This document shows, in pieces, positions 31,149 through 39,498 of a stretch of 49,425 nt of DNA. The notes under the pieces were generated by a model. The model made no database searches. It was given only the letters and a program-made list of their open reading frames with translations, and was not told where the DNA came from. Each line of letters starts with the position of its first letter. Positions within the stretch are counted from its first letter, which is position 1. The translations under genes were made by a program, and so were the position numbers. This DNA comes from a virus: IMG/VR virus record IMGVR_UViG_3300042894_005638, positions 1 through 49,425 of that record; one strand, given 5' to 3'.

Positions 31149-33371
31149 TTATCTTACAAGTGTTAAATGTCCGTGTTTAACCACTCTTTTATCGTTTTCA
31201 AGCACACCAAACTCAACAACCCAAGTATAAACACCTTCTTGACAAGGTTTTCCGTTGTATGAACCATCCCAACCAGTAGATGCATCCTTTGATACCCATA
31301 CTATTTCTCCCCAACGGTTTAAAACAGTCATTTCAAAGTCGTAAGGGTCGTATCCTTGTGTAAATATTGGTTGCCACACTTGATTTACCTCATCACCATC
31401 AGGTGTAAACGTATTTGGAATGAAAATTAACTCTTGTGGACAGAATTGGATAGATACATTGTAGGTTTCAGGATAAGAAACACACCCATTTTCAGTTGTA
31501 ATAACACTAAATGTGTAAAACCCCTCTTGTTCCCATGTTAAATTGACATTTTGCGACTCAATTGTGTCCCCAAACACGTACCAAGTGTTCAATCCACCTG
31601 TTCCTAAAGTATTATATGTGTTTGTAAGATTTTCTCCTTCACATACTTCACTATATTGGTATTCTGTCGCACCTAAATTATTAATTACGTTGTCAATAAC
31701 AGGACGTGGATAGACAATTACCGTAGTATTCACATCAAAAGTACAATTTGATTGTGTATAAGAGTAATTTATTGGGTTATTTCCCGTTACAGTTGAGTCA
31801 GGACAGAACTGATTACCAATAACATTAGGACCAAAGAACACACCACCCAAAGGATTACCAATTAATGTTACACAACTACCATATTCACACATAGGAAGTA
31901 TGGTATCTATTGTCGGTTGCAAGTTAAACACAAGAATTTCAAAGGTTTCTGGTAAACTTTCACATCCATTTACATCAACACCTATTACTTCTAACATATT
32001 TGAGTACAAACCACCAGTAACACCATTAACATTTAAGTTAATATTGTCAGTTCCTTGTCCTTGATTAATGGAACCATTGGTTGTTGTCCAATTGTATGTT
32101 AGGTTTGTAAAGGTACTTGACACATTGTAAGGGTTAAATTGTGAATTAAAACAAACTGTGTCGGAACCTGTAATAGAATTGATGGTAATTTGTGGTGGAT
32201 TATTAATTGTTATAGTAGAACTATACGTACATCCTGCCGCATCTACCATATTATAAGGGTATATACCTGCACATAGGTTAGAAACATTAAATGAATTACC
32301 TAAAGCACCCCAAGATATGTTAATTGTTCCATTTCCACCATTAGGTGTTACCACAACAGAGCCATCACAATCATTATAACAAGTGGGATCTACAGTTACA
32401 ACGGTTGGTGTTGGTAAATTTGGTGGACCTGGTTGTACAAATACCGTATCAGGGATTGCACCTGGTGCCCCATTACAAGTAGCCCACCCCGCATTACAAG
32501 AAGGGTATGTTAATTGACACGTATAGTTAGCGCCTGCGGTAGGAGGAGTTACATTTATTGAAGGTCCAGTCCCGATTGGAATGGGATTTCCTACTTGATA
32601 CCAAGTAAGTGTAGGAACTACGGGAGGTCCACTTGGATTATATCTTACTGCGTCGTTATTTGCTGTCCATTGTGTTGAGTTTCTACCTACAACTGTTACA
32701 GCAGCTGTACCTGCTAAATTGTGTAGTCCCTGAACCGCAGTACCACCTGCCCATGCAGGACAATTTGGTTTTGATTGTATGTAATTTTCAATAACATTTG
32801 ATGATTCATAAATAACAATATGAAATGTTCCCTGTAAATTTGTACAAGAAAACATAGGAACCCCAATCCAACTAACAATAAGTTTTCTACAAGGGGCTGT
32901 TCCTTGTACCTGATACCTTATTTGTCCGCCAACACCAGGGTGCCAATCTTGCCAAGGGCCCATAATACAATTCTTTGGTGTATTAATATTGTTTGTTGGT
33001 ATTGTTACGGATGTGAAGGTTGTTGGTTGTGCTGTACTAAATGAAATCCACCCGTTGGAACCAACCCAAAATTGTGAATATGTCTGCCCATAAAAACAAA
33101 AGTTAAATCCAATATTAAATGGACCTTGTTGTGAGTCATCAGACATAAACAATTGTGTTCCCGTATTGTTTTGAGCAACATATGGAATGTTCTGAACTGT
33201 ATAATTTGTAGTTTGATTTGGGTTATTTCCTCCCCCACATTGACTTAAGTCAGCTGTTAATGTTGTAGAGTTTACACCACAGGGTAAAAATTGATCTGGA
33301 CCCAAAAAAGGACACAATTGTGAATAAACAAAACTGTGTAAAAATGCGAATACTATTATTAATCTTTTCAT
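31149..33371 (-). CDS. T9SS type B secreted multidomain protein, 740 aa
   Basis: Residues 1-18 are a signal peptide. Residues 80-245 hold a beta-rich domain with VGSNGWISFS and IVIYESSNVIENYI, common in Bacteroidota surface proteins. Immunoglobulin-like stretches follow, with a SprB-type repeat near 327-390 (DPTCYNDCDGSVVVTPNGG). Residues 649-740 are a gliding-motility C-terminal (CHU_C) domain: FIPNTFTPDGDEVNQVW, LNRWGEIVW, TGWDGSYNGKPCQEGVY. That is the type B sorting signal for the T9SS, so the protein should cross the outer membrane through host machinery. The upstream box AGTATTTATAAG-TATG marks it as a phage-controlled gene. Confidence 0.9.
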   Translation of the reverse strand: MKRLIIVFAFLHSFVYSQLCPFLGPDQFLPCGVNSTTLTADLSQCGGGNNPNQTTNYTVQNIPYVAQNNTGTQLFMSDDSQQGPFNIGFNFCFYGQTYSQFWVGSNGWISFSTAQPTTFTSVTIPTNNINTPKNCIMGPWQDWHPGVGGQIRYQVQGTAPCRKLIVSWIGVPMFSCTNLQGTFHIVIYESSNVIENYIQSKPNCPAWAGGTAVQGLHNLAGTAAVTVVGRNSTQWTANNDAVRYNPSGPPVVPTLTWYQVGNPIPIGTGPSINVTPPTAGANYTCQLTYPSCNAGWATCNGAPGAIPDTVFVQPGPPNLPTPTVVTVDPTCYNDCDGSVVVTPNGGNGTINISWGALGNSFNVSNLCAGIYPYNMVDAAGCTYSSTITINNPPQITINSITGSDTVCFNSQFNPYNVSSTFTNLTYNWTTTNGSINQGQGTDNINLNVNGVTGGLYSNMLEVIGVDVNGCESLPETFEILVFNLQPTIDTILPMCEYGSCVTLIGNPLGGVFFGPNVIGNQFCPDSTVTGNNPINYSYTQSNCTFDVNTTVIVYPRPVIDNVINNLGATEYQYSEVCEGENLTNTYNTLGTGGLNTWYVFGDTIESQNVNLTWEQEGFYTFSVITTENGCVSYPETYNVSIQFCPQELIFIPNTFTPDGDEVNQVWQPIFTQGYDPYDFEMTVLNRWGEIVWVSKDASTGWDGSYNGKPCQEGVYTWVVEFGVLENDKRVVKHGHLTLVR

Positions 33372-33450
33372 ACTTATAAATACTAATTTTTTATATAATG
33401 GTTGTCTTAATTTATTTTCTAATGAACATATATTGGTTATTATTTATCAA

Positions 33451-33732
33451 ATGAAACATAAGAAGTTTTTACAAAAGTTTTTAAACACTCAAATGAAAAA
33501 AAGAATTGAGAGTATATTCGGTAAAGGTAGTAATATTTTTGTAAATAATCTTTCATTTGTGAGGAGTAAAAATTCTTATTTGATAAATGTTACTTTATAT
33601 TTGAGTGAGTTAGAAAACTTTGATGAGGTTTACCCAACTGGTTTAACTATGGTTATTGAACAAGCTTGGGGTGTTGTTGGTGACAGTAGTAAGAATGTTA
33701 TTGTTCAGACATCTGTTGACTTAGTTCAATAA
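33451..33732 (+). CDS. Hypothetical protein, 93 aa
   Basis: MKHKKFLQKFLNTQMKKRIE gives a basic helical start; the rest is beta-rich and ends VIVQTSVDLVQ. The ATG at 33451 is chosen over 33433 because a TATTTAT box ends three bases before it. Convergent with the 65-aa gene at 33698-33895, overlapping by 35 bases. No family recognised. Confidence 0.65.
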   Translation: MKHKKFLQKFLNTQMKKRIESIFGKGSNIFVNNLSFVRSKNSYLINVTLYLSELENFDEVYPTGLTMVIEQAWGVVGDSSKNVIVQTSVDLVQ

Positions 33733-33895
33733 TTAATTCTTCCTCAATTAATGGTATTATTCTTTTATTATATGGTGCTTTGAGAAAATAATTCTCACCA
33801 TCGTTTCTAAAAAAACACCAACCACTCAAATGAGGTTTAAGATTCTCATAAGTTTTTTTGTCTTTAAACTTAAATGTCGTTAATCCCACCACCAT
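33698..33895 (-). CDS. Hypothetical protein, 65 aa
   Basis: MVVGLTTFKFKDKKTYENLK with a compact alpha/beta composition. It overlaps the upstream gene at 33880-34458 by 16 bases and ends inside the convergent gene. The order of three overlapping minus-strand genes from 35417 suggests one transcript. Function unknown. Confidence 0.6.
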   Translation of the reverse strand: MVVGLTTFKFKDKKTYENLKPHLSGWCFFRNDGENYFLKAPYNKRIIPLIEEELIIELSQQMSEQ

Positions 33896-34458
33896 TGCAT
33901 CCTTTCTTTTAATATATTAAACAATAAATTTTTTGCCTTTTCTTGGTTATGTAATGATACATAAAAACATAAATCTTTTTTACTTATTTTCCCTTTTCGT
34001 TTCAATACACAACGTACACTTGATGGGTATTTTTTTAAGTATTCATCGTACCTTTCAGAAATAACTTTAATGTTGCAACTTTTTAAATCGGGGAATCCCT
34101 CAACAGGTTCAAATACCCACTCCGATTCTTCATAATCAAGATATTCTGTATTGTAATACTCCTGTTTAACTCTTTCAATTAAATTCAAAACAATTGTCAT
34201 ATCACGATTTTCTCTTTCAACACCATTATATCTGTTTGAGTAGGTAATTTCTTTTCTTTGGTGTTCTATCTTTTTTTGAAGAATAGTAAAAATATAATTA
34301 CTATCCCAATCCCTATCGTGATATAAAGTGGGTATCCATCTTATTATGTTTTTGATTCCTGTAAGAAAATACCTTATTCTCCAATTAAGTTTTCTCCATA
34401 ATGGGTTTCTACTCCAAGCGGAATCTTCAGGTATTGGTAGTTTTTTGTAATTTTTCAT
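33880..34458 (-). CDS. Conserved-type phage protein, 192 aa
   Basis: A Trp/Arg-rich opening (NPLWRKLNWRIRYFLTGIK, then WIPTLYHDRDWDSNYI) followed by long amphipathic helices. This opening resembles a widespread family of unassigned phage proteins that I know only by sequence style. No signal peptide. It overlaps the 71-aa membrane protein upstream by 32 bases. Confidence 0.68.
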   Translation of the reverse strand: MKNYKKLPIPEDSAWSRNPLWRKLNWRIRYFLTGIKNIIRWIPTLYHDRDWDSNYIFTILQKKIEHQRKEITYSNRYNGVERENRDMTIVLNLIERVKQEYYNTEYLDYEESEWVFEPVEGFPDLKSCNIKVISERYDEYLKKYPSSVRCVLKRKGKISKKDLCFYVSLHNQEKAKNLLFNILKERMQWWWD

Positions 34459-34642
34459 CTTCTTTATCTTTCCACTCCAAATATACGGAAAAAATCATTA
34501 AGAAGTTAATAAGAACACATAAAAAAATTTCTAAAAGATAATGCCAATCAACTTGTGTTAAACTTACGTGTGTTCCAAACCACATAAATGAACCGTATTT
34601 GTTCATTAACTGAACAATTAAGTATCTAAAAAATTTAGGCAT
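34427..34642 (-). CDS. Small membrane protein, 71 aa
   Basis: A hydrophobic helix (YLLEIFLCVLINFLMIFSVY) lies near residues 35-54, with an amphipathic N-terminal helix and a charged tail (KDKEDEKLQ). Its start overlaps the end of the lysozyme-like gene by eight bases, so it is translated from the same mRNA. A membrane protein coupled to a wall hydrolase suggests a lysis or entry role; inference. Confidence 0.6.
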   Translation of the reverse strand: MPKFFRYLIVQLMNKYGSFMWFGTHVSLTQVDWHYLLEIFLCVLINFLMIFSVYLEWKDKEDEKLQKTTNT

Positions 34643-35417
34643 TTTTTATAAGGTTTGCGACTTTACTTTTGTTAAGTAATCCTGTGCTAGATCTATCTTG
34701 TATCGCAAGTTCAATAAGTTGTTTGTCCGACATTCCTTTTTTAACACCCTTTTCTAAACTATTTGCAAATTTCTTAAAAAACCCAGGTCCATTCCAAGTT
34801 GCATATGACATATGTAAAAGTAATCCACGATTTCCTTTAATTCTCCTTTCAGTTTCAGCATCCACAAAATTGTCCATATTTCTATCAAAAGCATTTTTCA
34901 TTATTTTTGCCGCTAATGTTTTTAATTCTTCTTCATGTTCACCACCCCTGTAAAGCCATTTCCATTTTTTACAGAACTTATCCATTCCTAAATCTTCTTT
35001 TTGTTGATCTATGATTTCAAAAAATTCTTTACCGTCTTCCGTTCTTTCTATTGCCCCGTTGTATCTGTCAAGTCCGAACATTGTTTCGGTTGACCTACCC
35101 ATACCAGAACTTGGGTGTTTACATTTAGGGTTCCAATACCCACCTTCTAATTTGTCAATCACCTTTTTTGTTATAGACATCCAATCAGAATCAACATAAG
35201 ACTTACCCTTGGATGTTTTTGTTTCTTTTGATTTTTCACCTTTGAACTTATCTACGATATCAGACACTTTATTTTTTACATCGGCACCAGCATTACTGAT
35301 TTTTGTTAAAACATTTTTAGGTGTAATATCATCTGTGTTTGGTAAATCTACAACTTTACCCACAACATTTTTTATTAAATCAATTAACTCATTTTCTGTT
35401 AAAAATACTTTTCCCAT
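34635..35417 (-). CDS. Leader-bearing lysozyme-like protein, 260 aa
   Basis: MGKVFLTENELIDLIKNVVG is a type A leader, though its end site is less clear. After a Lys-rich linker, residues 80-260 look like a glycan hydrolase of lysozyme type: VIDKLEGGYWNPKC with a possible catalytic Glu near 91, then GMGRSTETMFGLDRYNG, and a C-terminal MSYATWNGPGFFKKFANSLEKG typical of such folds. A CATATTTAT box lies four bases before the ATG. A leader-tagged wall hydrolase would travel in the virion and could open the cell wall during entry rather than at lysis. The exact family is uncertain. Confidence 0.65.
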   Translation of the reverse strand: MGKVFLTENELIDLIKNVVGKVVDLPNTDDITPKNVLTKISNAGADVKNKVSDIVDKFKGEKSKETKTSKGKSYVDSDWMSITKKVIDKLEGGYWNPKCKHPSSGMGRSTETMFGLDRYNGAIERTEDGKEFFEIIDQQKEDLGMDKFCKKWKWLYRGGEHEEELKTLAAKIMKNAFDRNMDNFVDAETERRIKGNRGLLLHMSYATWNGPGFFKKFANSLEKGVKKGMSDKQLIELAIQDRSSTGLLNKSKVANLIKNA

Positions 35418-35496
35418 AATTATAAATATGCAATTAATTTTGTTTTATGTTTTACAAAATGATTTTTTAGTAATAAACTTATAAAAAAATATTATT

Positions 35497-35922
35497 ATGA
35501 GTAAAGTTAATACGAGCAGTACTGTGACTGTAAATTACACAGGTAGATTAGAAGATGGTACTATTTTTGATTCATCACTAAATGAAGGTAGAGAACCATT
35601 AAAGGCAACTTTAGGACAAGGTTCATTAATCCCTGGATTTGAGGCTGGGTTAATTGATATGGAAGTAGGACAAAAGAAAACTATTGAAATTAATCATCAG
35701 GATGCTTACGGTGAATACCGAGAAGAGATGTTGGCTGAAGTAACCAAAGATAAGGTTCCTGAAGACATTCAAGTAGGAGCAATGTTACAAACATTGGGTC
35801 AGAACGGACCTATGATTGTTAAAGTTGTTGATATCAAAGAAAATCACGTAGTTATTGATGCTAATCATCCATTAGCAGGGAAAGATTTAATTTTTGATTT
35901 AGAATTGTTAGAGGTTAACTAA
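35497..35922 (+). CDS. slyD: FKBP-type peptidyl-prolyl isomerase, SlyD-like
   Basis: 141 aa. VTVNYTGRLEDGTIFDSS and LGQGSLIPGFEAGLIDMEVGQKK are the classic FKBP strands. The inserted IF domain begins with DAYGEYREEML and the protein ends NHPLAGKDLIFDLELLEV as in SlyD and FkpB. It lacks SlyD's His/Cys-rich metal-binding tail. Such enzymes speed proline isomerisation and act as chaperones in the cytoplasm. No clear promoter box is seen in front (only AATATTATT). An FKBP in a phage is unusual; it may help fold abundant virion or Pro-rich proteins. Confidence 0.9.
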   Translation: MSKVNTSSTVTVNYTGRLEDGTIFDSSLNEGREPLKATLGQGSLIPGFEAGLIDMEVGQKKTIEINHQDAYGEYREEMLAEVTKDKVPEDIQVGAMLQTLGQNGPMIVKVVDIKENHVVIDANHPLAGKDLIFDLELLEVN

Positions 35923-35927
35923 AAAAT

Positions 35928-35955
35928 AAAAGGGAGTTTGTGACTCCCTTTTTTA
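35928..35955. terminator. Bidirectional terminator
   Basis: Stem AAAGGGAGT/ACTCCCTTT with T runs on both strands, between the convergent FKBP gene and the gene at 35956-36486. Confidence 0.85.
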
Positions 35956-36486
35956 TTAATCATATTTTGGTTTATTTTTTTGAATTCTTGAACCAAACCT
36001 TTCATGTGTTGTTCTTAATTCTTCAATATAATCTTCCAAATACTTTCGTAAACCATTTATAAAATTCGTTATATTTTTTTTTGCGTCTTTATCATTAAAT
36101 GTTTCCTCTTTATAATGTAAAACTGTTCTCATTTTTTCAGTAAATGATTCTAGTTTTCTCATTAATATTTTACCTTTTAATATCAGTTCTTTTTCTGTGA
36201 AATCACGAAATAACCTTTTCATTGTTTGGTTCATATTTCCTATCACATCAAAAACTTCTTCTGAATAATCCTCAATATCATTGATACTTACATCATCATC
36301 TTTAAGTGCTACTTTCAACGCCCCTAACGTTGACATTAAATCGTTCAATAGATTAAGAAATTGTCCCATAGATTTTCCAGCGTGTTGAGACATAACAAAA
36401 AAGTCGTCATATCCTGCGGCTATTTCTGTGAGATTTCTCATCAGGTTTGAGAACTGTTCTTCAGTTATTTGATATTTCTTTCCCAT
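35956..36486 (-). CDS. Leader-bearing helical protein, 176 aa
   Basis: MGKKYQITEEQFSNLMRNLT then E/I is a type A leader with an LTE end. The body is almost entirely helical and probably a coiled coil (KSMGQFLNLLNDLMSTLGAL, then ELILKGKILMRKLESF). Its ATG overlaps the stop of the 38-aa gene upstream (TAATG), a sign of coupled translation. Ends at the bidirectional terminator. No family recognised. Confidence 0.78.
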   Translation of the reverse strand: MGKKYQITEEQFSNLMRNLTEIAAGYDDFFVMSQHAGKSMGQFLNLLNDLMSTLGALKVALKDDDVSINDIEDYSEEVFDVIGNMNQTMKRLFRDFTEKELILKGKILMRKLESFTEKMRTVLHYKEETFNDKDAKKNITNFINGLRKYLEDYIEELRTTHERFGSRIQKNKPKYD

Positions 36487-36602
36487 TACTTACTTTTTAA
36501 TTCTTTTATCATTTTACTTATAATATCAGAATTCTTATTTATAAGTTTTAATTTCTTTTTGAGATTTTTTTTATTTCGGGGTTTAGTTTCTGATTTTTTC
36601 AT
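36486..36602 (-). CDS. Lys-rich 38-aa peptide
   Basis: MKKSETKPRNKKNLKKKLKL opens it, and the end is MIKELKSK. Nearly half of the residues are Lys or Arg. A GATATTTAT box lies four bases before the ATG, and its stop overlaps the start of the next gene, so it heads that transcript. A DNA- or RNA-binding peptide packaged with or bound to the helical partner is one possibility. Confidence 0.65.
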   Translation of the reverse strand: MKKSETKPRNKKNLKKKLKLINKNSDIISKMIKELKSK

Positions 36603-36637
36603 ACATATAAATATCAGTAAACTACAGAAATTAAATT

Positions 36638-36970
36638 TTAATTTGGGTAATTATCACAATTGTATGAGTCGTAATAATCTTTAACCATGTCTTTTATTAA
36701 TGAATCTAACTCATTACGTACCATTTCATTAAATTCAAGTTCTACTTCTTCAGGTACATTTCCTAAATCATCAGAAAAATGATCATAAAAAATAAATTCA
36801 CTAACCGAATCTTTTACTGTCTCGTAATATCTTTGGAACCCCTTAACTTCAAATCTTCTTTTGTACCAACATGGTTCCTGATCCCTCATCTCCCTTTTTA
36901 CTAAAGGTTCGTAGAGTTCCCATCTTCGTTTAAGAAATTTATATTGTGATTCTGTGATAATTATTTTCAT
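36638..36970 (-). CDS. Leader-bearing small protein, 110 aa
   Basis: MKIIITESQYKFLKRRWELY starts with the purest form of the type A leader, shared almost letter for letter with 39153-39434 and 43861-44247, while the bodies differ. The remainder is acidic and helical with many Tyr and Phe. A GATATTTAT box lies six bases before the ATG. No (L/I)xE site is seen right after the leader, so if cleavage occurs here its position is uncertain. Confidence 0.78.
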   Translation of the reverse strand: MKIIITESQYKFLKRRWELYEPLVKREMRDQEPCWYKRRFEVKGFQRYYETVKDSVSEFIFYDHFSDDLGNVPEEVELEFNEMVRNELDSLIKDMVKDYYDSYNCDNYPN

Positions 36971-36991
36971 TATTGATAAATATCACTTTTT

Positions 36992-37471
36992 TTAAATTTC
37001 TGTCACATCCTCAATCTCACCATCCGAATAATCTGTATCACGTTCTTGAGTATCATATAATTCACCATAGAAATCAACACTACCATTAGTTTGTAAATCA
37101 TATATATAAGAATAATCATTTGATATATCGTAATATGAATCAACTCTACTTTCCCAATACTCGTGGACAGTTTTTCTTGAGACTTCTTTATAATCAATTG
37201 AGTAGTTTTTTAACTGTGGACGATTTATTGTTTCACTATCCTCGTCATTATGTGTATAAAGATAAAATAAATATTCAACGTCATACCTAGTCCAAGAACT
37301 CATAATTGGTTTGAATAATTGATTTGCCATTCTTTTGTTGCTCATATTTAAGGTATAATCAAAACTTGTTATGTCCCCATAATCAAACTCCCTACCTTTA
37401 AGAGTTTTTCTCACGTATTTCAAATACTGTGATAATTTGTTGTCTGGTATTTTTTCAAAAAAACTTGCCAT
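36992..37471 (-). CDS. Hypothetical acidic protein, 159 aa
   Basis: MASFFEKIPDNKLSQYLKYV opens it; the rest is rich in Tyr, Asp and Ser (YYDISNDYSYIYDL). No leader of the common types, no signal peptide. The promoter region has a weaker box (ATATTTTTAAC). Placed among leader genes, but its own class is unclear. Confidence 0.68.
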   Translation of the reverse strand: MASFFEKIPDNKLSQYLKYVRKTLKGREFDYGDITSFDYTLNMSNKRMANQLFKPIMSSWTRYDVEYLFYLYTHNDEDSETINRPQLKNYSIDYKEVSRKTVHEYWESRVDSYYDISNDYSYIYDLQTNGSVDFYGELYDTQERDTDYSDGEIEDVTEI

Positions 37472-37504
37472 ATGTTAAAAATATAAATTGTAAGACAAAC
37501 TATT

Positions 37505-38017
37505 TTATGCAGTTTGTCCACCTGTTTCTGCGGCACCTGTTGTTGTTTGTGGTTGTTGATTAGTGTTTTGTAATGTTGGGGCTTGTAGTTGTGCCGATGC
37601 CAATTGTGTGTTGTACGCTTTTACGTTTGCCAAAGTTTGTCTGTAACCATTTATTAAAGTTTCCAGTTGTTCAGCTTCTGTTTTGAACTGTCCTGTCTTT
37701 TCTGTTTGTGTGATTTGTAAAATTTTTGCCAAATCTGCATCCAAATCATCCATAGTTTTTTGAATTAAATTAGTCCTTGTTTTTGTTCTAGTTAAAGCTG
37801 CTGCCAATTTAGGACTATTGATAACCCTTTGTCCTTTATTAGGTGAAACCGCTCTCCCAACATTTTGTGCAATAGTTTTAATTCTACTACCTAACCCAGT
37901 TGCTGCAGCCGCAACACCTGAACCCAATTGTTCATTTATTAATTCACTGTTTGATGAGTGCATCTCAAGAATTCTATTTTTTTCTTCACTTGATAGGTTG
38001 TTAAATAAATGTTTCAT
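37505..38017 (-). CDS. Protein with type B leader, 170 aa
   Basis: MKHLFNNLSSEEKNRILEMH begins a type B leader ending near SELINE/Q, closely matching the start of 39499-40083. The body begins with a Gly/Ala-rich hydrophobic stretch (LGSGVAAAATGLGSRI), continues with basic helices and ends in a Gln/Thr/Ala-rich disordered tail. An ATATTTAT box lies about 15 bases upstream. The Ala/Gly stretch could insert in a membrane. Inferred internal virion protein. Confidence 0.78.
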   Translation of the reverse strand: MKHLFNNLSSEEKNRILEMHSSNSELINEQLGSGVAAAATGLGSRIKTIAQNVGRAVSPNKGQRVINSPKLAAALTRTKTRTNLIQKTMDDLDADLAKILQITQTEKTGQFKTEAEQLETLINGYRQTLANVKAYNTQLASAQLQAPTLQNTNQQPQTTTGAAETGGQTA

Positions 38018-38054
38018 AATTATTTTTATATATAAATATTAATCTTTAATGAAA

Positions 38055-38339
38055 TTACCTGTTTTCCCCCAAAAATTCCCTTAAAACCTTTTCATATTTT
38101 TCTGACAGGTAGTCCTGAAACTTATATAAGTCAGCAATATCTATTTCTTCGTATACGTTTACATCATAAATGGATGAGAAATATTCATCTAAAGCTTCAT
38201 TAAATACATTGACTTCAAATTCCCTGTAATTTCTTTTTGAGAAAGCAATCCAATATTCCATACTTTTAAAAAGAATGTTTTCAAAAACACCCTCAAGAAA
38301 ACGTCTCTTAAAAAAAATTGGTATTTTATGTTTACTCAT
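38055..38339 (-). CDS. Hypothetical protein, 94 aa
   Basis: A basic start (MSKHKIPIFFKRRFLEGVFE) and an acidic helical remainder. No leader. A TGTATTTAT box lies seven bases before the ATG and directly follows the terminator of the upstream gene, so the unit is independent. No family recognised. Confidence 0.68.
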   Translation of the reverse strand: MSKHKIPIFFKRRFLEGVFENILFKSMEYWIAFSKRNYREFEVNVFNEALDEYFSSIYDVNVYEEIDIADLYKFQDYLSEKYEKVLREFLGENR

Positions 38340-38361
38340 ATAATGATAAATACATTATAAA

Positions 38362-38392
38362 ATAAAAAACCCCACTGATGAGGTGGGGTTTA
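38362..38392 (-). terminator. Terminator of the 38403-38840 gene
   Basis: Minus strand stem AACCCCAC/GTGGGGTT followed by TTTTATTT; the TATTTAT box of the next gene begins a few bases further on. Confidence 0.85.
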
Positions 38393-38402
38393 AAAACGTC
38401 TT

Positions 38403-38840
38403 TTAATGTTTCTTTAACATACTTGATAATGGAATTTTAACACCAAAATCAAATGTTGAGTGTGGCATAGAAAAAGAAGGCACTGAATGCTCGTCGTGTC
38501 CACCTTCACCACCATGTCCACCAAATGGTGAAAACCCTAAATTCAGTTTTAATTTCTCTCCACCAATATCAAATCCCATATGTCCAGTTTTTGGATCAAA
38601 ATGTGAATGTATCATGTGTGAAACATCATTCAAAAAATTATGTTCTGTATGAGAATCATCAATATGTAATCTCTCTTTTAAATCCTCGTCATTACTAATT
38701 TTATCCCACAAAAAAGATGATATTTCTTTTGTTGCTTCAGGTGTTAATTCAGGTGGTTCATCACCAATAGAACCTTCCAATAAAGGTTTAACATTACCCA
38801 TTGTGGATTCCAATAGTTGATTAAATCTTTTTACATTCAT
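38403..38840 (-). CDS. Protein with type D leader, His-rich, 145 aa
   Basis: MNVKRFNQLLE/STMGNVKPLL then E/G matches the start of 43371-43751 (RFKQLLESKIGDVKPL) over about 20 residues, with two (L)xE sites. The body is rich in His and Gly (FGGHGGEGGHDEHSV), which may bind metal. A TATTTAT box lies about 13 bases before the ATG and a terminator follows. No known family. Confidence 0.78.
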   Translation of the reverse strand: MNVKRFNQLLESTMGNVKPLLEGSIGDEPPELTPEATKEISSFLWDKISNDEDLKERLHIDDSHTEHNFLNDVSHMIHSHFDPKTGHMGFDIGGEKLKLNLGFSPFGGHGGEGGHDEHSVPSFSMPHSTFDFGVKIPLSSMLKKH

Positions 38841-38875
38841 AGTTTTTTATTTATAAATATATCATAAATAAAAAA

Positions 38876-39124
38876 TCATTCTTTTGTATATAAATCATCA
38901 AATGAATCGGGGTTTATAAATTCCGATTCCAAATGTTCAATAACATCCCTCATTACTTTCGCCTGAAGTTCTGGAGTTTTTTCTGAACGAATTGACATTG
39001 CAACGGCACCCACAAGAATGGAACGAATATCTTCCATATATAAACCTTCATCTGCCATTATATCAAAAAAGAATCTTCCGTCTTTAACTTCCACGGAAAC
39101 ACCAACAAAAAATTTATCATCCAT
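38876..39124 (-). CDS. Hypothetical protein, 82 aa
   Basis: A beta-rich opening (MDDKFFVGVSVEVKDGRFFF) and a helical end. No leader and no strong promoter box (AATTTATTTTCC). It ends shortly before the promoter of the 38403-38840 gene. Family unknown. Confidence 0.65.
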   Translation of the reverse strand: MDDKFFVGVSVEVKDGRFFFDIMADEGLYMEDIRSILVGAVAMSIRSEKTPELQAKVMRDVIEHLESEFINPDSFDDLYTKE

Positions 39125-39152
39125 AAATTAATTATAGGAAAATAAATTTAAT

Positions 39153-39434
39153 TTAACAATCCTCCTCAAACAAATCGTAGTATGCTCTAATCTTATCATA
39201 GAATAATGACATGATATTATCTCTAAACTCAATTGTTTCTTCAGGGTGAGAAACAGACATTTTTTCAGAATGTATAACCTCCTCAAGTGCCATATTCAAA
39301 ACAATTCTTTGGTATTGCTCAAACCTACTATACTCACACGGATCATTAACATAAAGTGCTCTATCAATTGCAGAATCAATTAATTCCATTCTTCTGATAA
39401 AACTATGTTGAGATTCGGTTATGATAATTTTCAT
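39153..39434 (-). CDS. Leader-bearing small protein, 93 aa
   Basis: MKIIITESQHSFIRRMELID gives a type A leader. The ATG at 39434 is chosen over an upstream in-frame start because an ATATTTAT box ends five bases before it and the terminator of the upstream gene lies in between. The body is helical and acidic, distantly similar in layout to 36638-36970 (a Cys-Pro or Pro-Cys followed by RF-type residues), so the two may be paralogues. Confidence 0.78.
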   Translation of the reverse strand: MKIIITESQHSFIRRMELIDSAIDRALYVNDPCEYSRFEQYQRIVLNMALEEVIHSEKMSVSHPEETIEFRDNIMSLFYDKIRAYYDLFEEDC

Positions 39435-39454
39435 ATAAGATAAATATATGACAA

Positions 39455-39486
39455 AATAAAAATCCCCACTTGATGAGGTGGGGATT
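39455..39486 (-). terminator. Terminator of the 39499-40083 gene
   Basis: Minus strand stem AATCCCCACCTC/AAGTGGGGATT (short loop) followed by TTTATTTTG. Confidence 0.82.
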
Positions 39487-39498
39487 AAATTATATAAA

